64,000 bases of DNA from an uncultured Tenacibaculum sp. (lineage in GTDB: Bacteria > Bacteroidota > Bacteroidia > Flavobacteriales > Flavobacteriaceae), in the NCBI GenBank assembly GCA_947504185.1, contig CANNGJ010000002.1, positions 1 through 64,000 of the forward strand, in the 5' to 3' direction. The position numbers and the translations under genes are program-made. Position 1 is the first letter of the stretch. Each line of letters starts with the position of its first letter. Below, piece by piece: positions 62,199 to 64,000 of the stretch. The notes beneath the pieces were generated by a model that was not told the DNA's origin, did no database searches, and was given only the letters and a program-made list of their open reading frames with translations.

Positions 62199-64000
62199 CA
62201 ACTCATTCCCTACATAACTTCCCGTTCTCAAATCTCAGAAAAATCAATTCAAAATACGATTGAATTATTAAATGAAGATTGTACCATTCCGTTTATATCA
62301 AGATATAGAAAAGAGAAAACAGGAAACTTAGATGAAATTGAAATCGGACAAATAGTTCAGTTAAAAGAACAATTTGAAGCGTTAAAAAAAAGAAAAACAG
62401 CAATTTTAAAAGCACTAGAAGAACAAGAAGTTCTAACCAATGAGTTAAAAGAAAAAATAGAGAAAACTGACGATCTTACTACTTTAGAAGACATCTACCT
62501 TCCTTATAAAAAGAAACGTAAAACCAAAGCTGAAACTGCTCGTAAAAACGGATTAGAGCCTTTAGCCAAGATGATAATGAGTCAACGTGTAAACGATTTA
62601 GATTTCACCGCTTCTAAATATACTTCAAGCGAAGTAGAAAGCTCAGAAAAAGCATTAGAAGGAGCTCGTTTTATTATTGCAGAATGGATTAATGAACGAA
62701 CAGATATCAGAAATAATATTCGTTATCAACTAGAACGTTTTGCTACGATTTCAACCAAAATAATTAAAACAAAAAAGGAAGATGAAAAAGCTCAAAAGTT
62801 TAAAGACTATTTCGATTGGTCTGAAAATTTAAATCGTATTCCTTCTCACAGATTATTAGCAATTTTAAGAGCAGAAAGCGAAGGTTTTATTCGCGTAAAA
62901 ATTGAAATTGACAACGAAAGAGCGCTTCAAAAAATGGAAGATCGAATTATTCGTTCTAATAACGATTGTTCTGATCAAATTGAATTAGCAATTGCGGATG
63001 CTTATAAACGATTGTTATATCCATCTCTTTCTAACGAAGCTTTATCAATCGCAAAAGAAAAAGCAGATGAATCAGCAATTAATGTATTTACTAAAAATTT
63101 ACAACAACTTTTATTAGGAGCTCCGTTAGGTGAAAAACGAATTTTAGCGATAGATCCTGGGTTTAGATCGGGCTGTAAAGTAGTTTGTTTAAATGAACAA
63201 GGAGATTTATTGTATAACGAAACAATCTTCCCACATCCGCCACAAAATAGAGATAACGATGCTATTAAAAAAATCAGCTCTCTTACCGATGCTTATAAAA
63301 TTGAAGCGATTGCAATTGGAAACGGAACAGCATCGAGAGAAACGGAACAATTAATAAAACGTATTCATTTTAAAAATGAAATTGAGGTTTTCGTGGTAAG
63401 CGAAGCTGGAGCCTCTATTTATTCAGCGTCAAAAATTGCACGTGACGAATTTCCTGATTACGATGTTACTGTTCGTGGTTCAGTTTCGATAGGTCGTCGT
63501 TTAGCAGATCCTTTAGCTGAATTGGTAAAGATTGATGCGAAATCTATCGGAGTTGGACAATATCAACATGATGTAGACCAATCAAAATTAAAAAAATCTT
63601 TAGACACTACTGTAGAGCATTGTGTAAATAAAGTAGGCGTTAATATTAACACCGCAAGTGCTTCTTTATTAAGTTATGTTTCTGGTATTGGTCCGAAATT
63701 AGCAGAAAATATTGTTGCTTACAGAAATGAAAATGGTTCTTTTTCTGATAGAAAAACCATTAAAAAAATAGCTCGATTAGGCGGAAAAGCATTTGAACAA
63801 TCTGCTGGATTTTTACGAATTAAAAATGGTGATAATCCTTTAGATGATTCTGCTGTTCACCCTGAACAATATCCATTAGTTAAAAAAATTGCCAAAGATG
63901 TAGGTAAAAACATTTCTGATTTAATTGGTAATTCTACTGAACTAAAACAAATTGATTTAAATAAATACATTAACGATACTGTTGGTTTACCCACTTTAAA
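62196..64000 (+). CDS. tex: Tex-family RNA-binding transcription accessory protein (runs off the right edge)
   Basis: About 601 residues are visible, with no stop before the window edge. The N-terminal Tex-type helical region starts MQLIPYITSRSQISEKSIQN and includes CTIPFISRYRKEKTGNLDE (about 27-45). A YqgF-like RNase H fold follows (ILAIDPGFRSGCKVVCLNE, then IGNGTASRETEQLI), then a helix-hairpin-helix part (SLLSYVSGIGPKLAENIVAY). The C-terminal S1 RNA-binding domain would lie beyond the edge. Tex binds RNA and affects transcription, but its precise role is unclear. The start follows repeat copy 2. Confidence 0.95.
   Translation, partial: MQLIPYITSRSQISEKSIQNTIELLNEDCTIPFISRYRKEKTGNLDEIEIGQIVQLKEQFEALKKRKTAILKALEEQEVLTNELKEKIEKTDDLTTLEDIYLPYKKKRKTKAETARKNGLEPLAKMIMSQRVNDLDFTASKYTSSEVESSEKALEGARFIIAEWINERTDIRNNIRYQLERFATISTKIIKTKKEDEKAQKFKDYFDWSENLNRIPSHRLLAILRAESEGFIRVKIEIDNERALQKMEDRIIRSNNDCSDQIELAIADAYKRLLYPSLSNEALSIAKEKADESAINVFTKNLQQLLLGAPLGEKRILAIDPGFRSGCKVVCLNEQGDLLYNETIFPHPPQNRDNDAIKKISSLTDAYKIEAIAIGNGTASRETEQLIKRIHFKNEIEVFVVSEAGASIYSASKIARDEFPDYDVTVRGSVSIGRRLADPLAELVKIDAKSIGVGQYQHDVDQSKLKKSLDTTVEHCVNKVGVNINTASASLLSYVSGIGPKLAENIVAYRNENGSFSDRKTIKKIARLGGKAFEQSAGFLRIKNGDNPLDDSAVHPEQYPLVKKIAKDVGKNISDLIGNSTELKQIDLNKYINDTVGLPTL

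Overview
The window is an AT-rich bacterial chromosome segment from the Bacteroidota, most likely a marine member of the Flavobacteriaceae (Tenacibaculum/Polaribacter-like; the genus is inference). Supporting signs are a type IX secretion sorting domain, SusC-type TonB receptors with a carboxypeptidase-like plug extension, a complete MoxR-Bat aerotolerance operon, rare Shine-Dalgarno sequences, and many promoters of the Bacteroidota form TAnnTTTG. Sixty protein-coding loci are called, one of them running off the right edge. I saw no rRNA, tRNA, insertion sequence, integrase or CRISPR array. Genes are densely packed. The only gap of about 300 bases (22998-23300) holds a TPP riboswitch.

Left accessory region (about 0.8-15 kb, all minus strand). 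A T9SS-sorted surface protein is followed by a 3191-residue SpvB/VCBS/RHS protein. Its C-terminal tip carries HEAGH and looks like a metallopeptidase toxin. A small lipoprotein gene overlaps the tip's stop codon and is the likely immunity gene. Behind it lies a start-less second tip fragment (2837-2992), whose end overlaps the start of another small gene, and then a further small acidic gene. Similar hairpin terminators separate these cassettes. This is the layout of a polymorphic toxin locus that has swapped tips and kept old toxin-immunity pairs. Two secreted proteins of unknown function (852-2020) lie beyond it.

Middle region (15-39 kb). This part is mainly housekeeping and stress genes: ComM/YifB, TlpA-like lipoprotein, AhcY, a phosphopantetheinyl transferase, YceI, ChrA, a DEAD-box helicase, RsmG, a fatty acid desaturase, an aminotransferase, TatD, an alkyltransferase, TadA and LpxH. 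Two small regulated units stand out. One is a thiamine-type uptake locus: thiamine-binding protein, PnuC-type transporter and NadR-like kinase in one operon, next to a TPP riboswitch that leads a TonB receptor. The other is an ArsR repressor plus a DUF6428 protein, each preceded by the same palindromic operator laid over the -7 box.

Right region (39-64 kb). The eight-gene MoxR-DUF58-Bat operon is followed by a bicarbonate-type unit (SulP, Usp, SulP, beta-carbonic anhydrase). Then come CvpA, an SDR oxidoreductase, two TlpA-like thioredoxins, YraN, an LD-carboxypeptidase, MetG, an unknown secreted protein and the start of Tex. The segment just before the unknown protein gene and the one just before tex are near copies of each other, and each combines a -7 box, a hairpin with T-tract and a start codon context.
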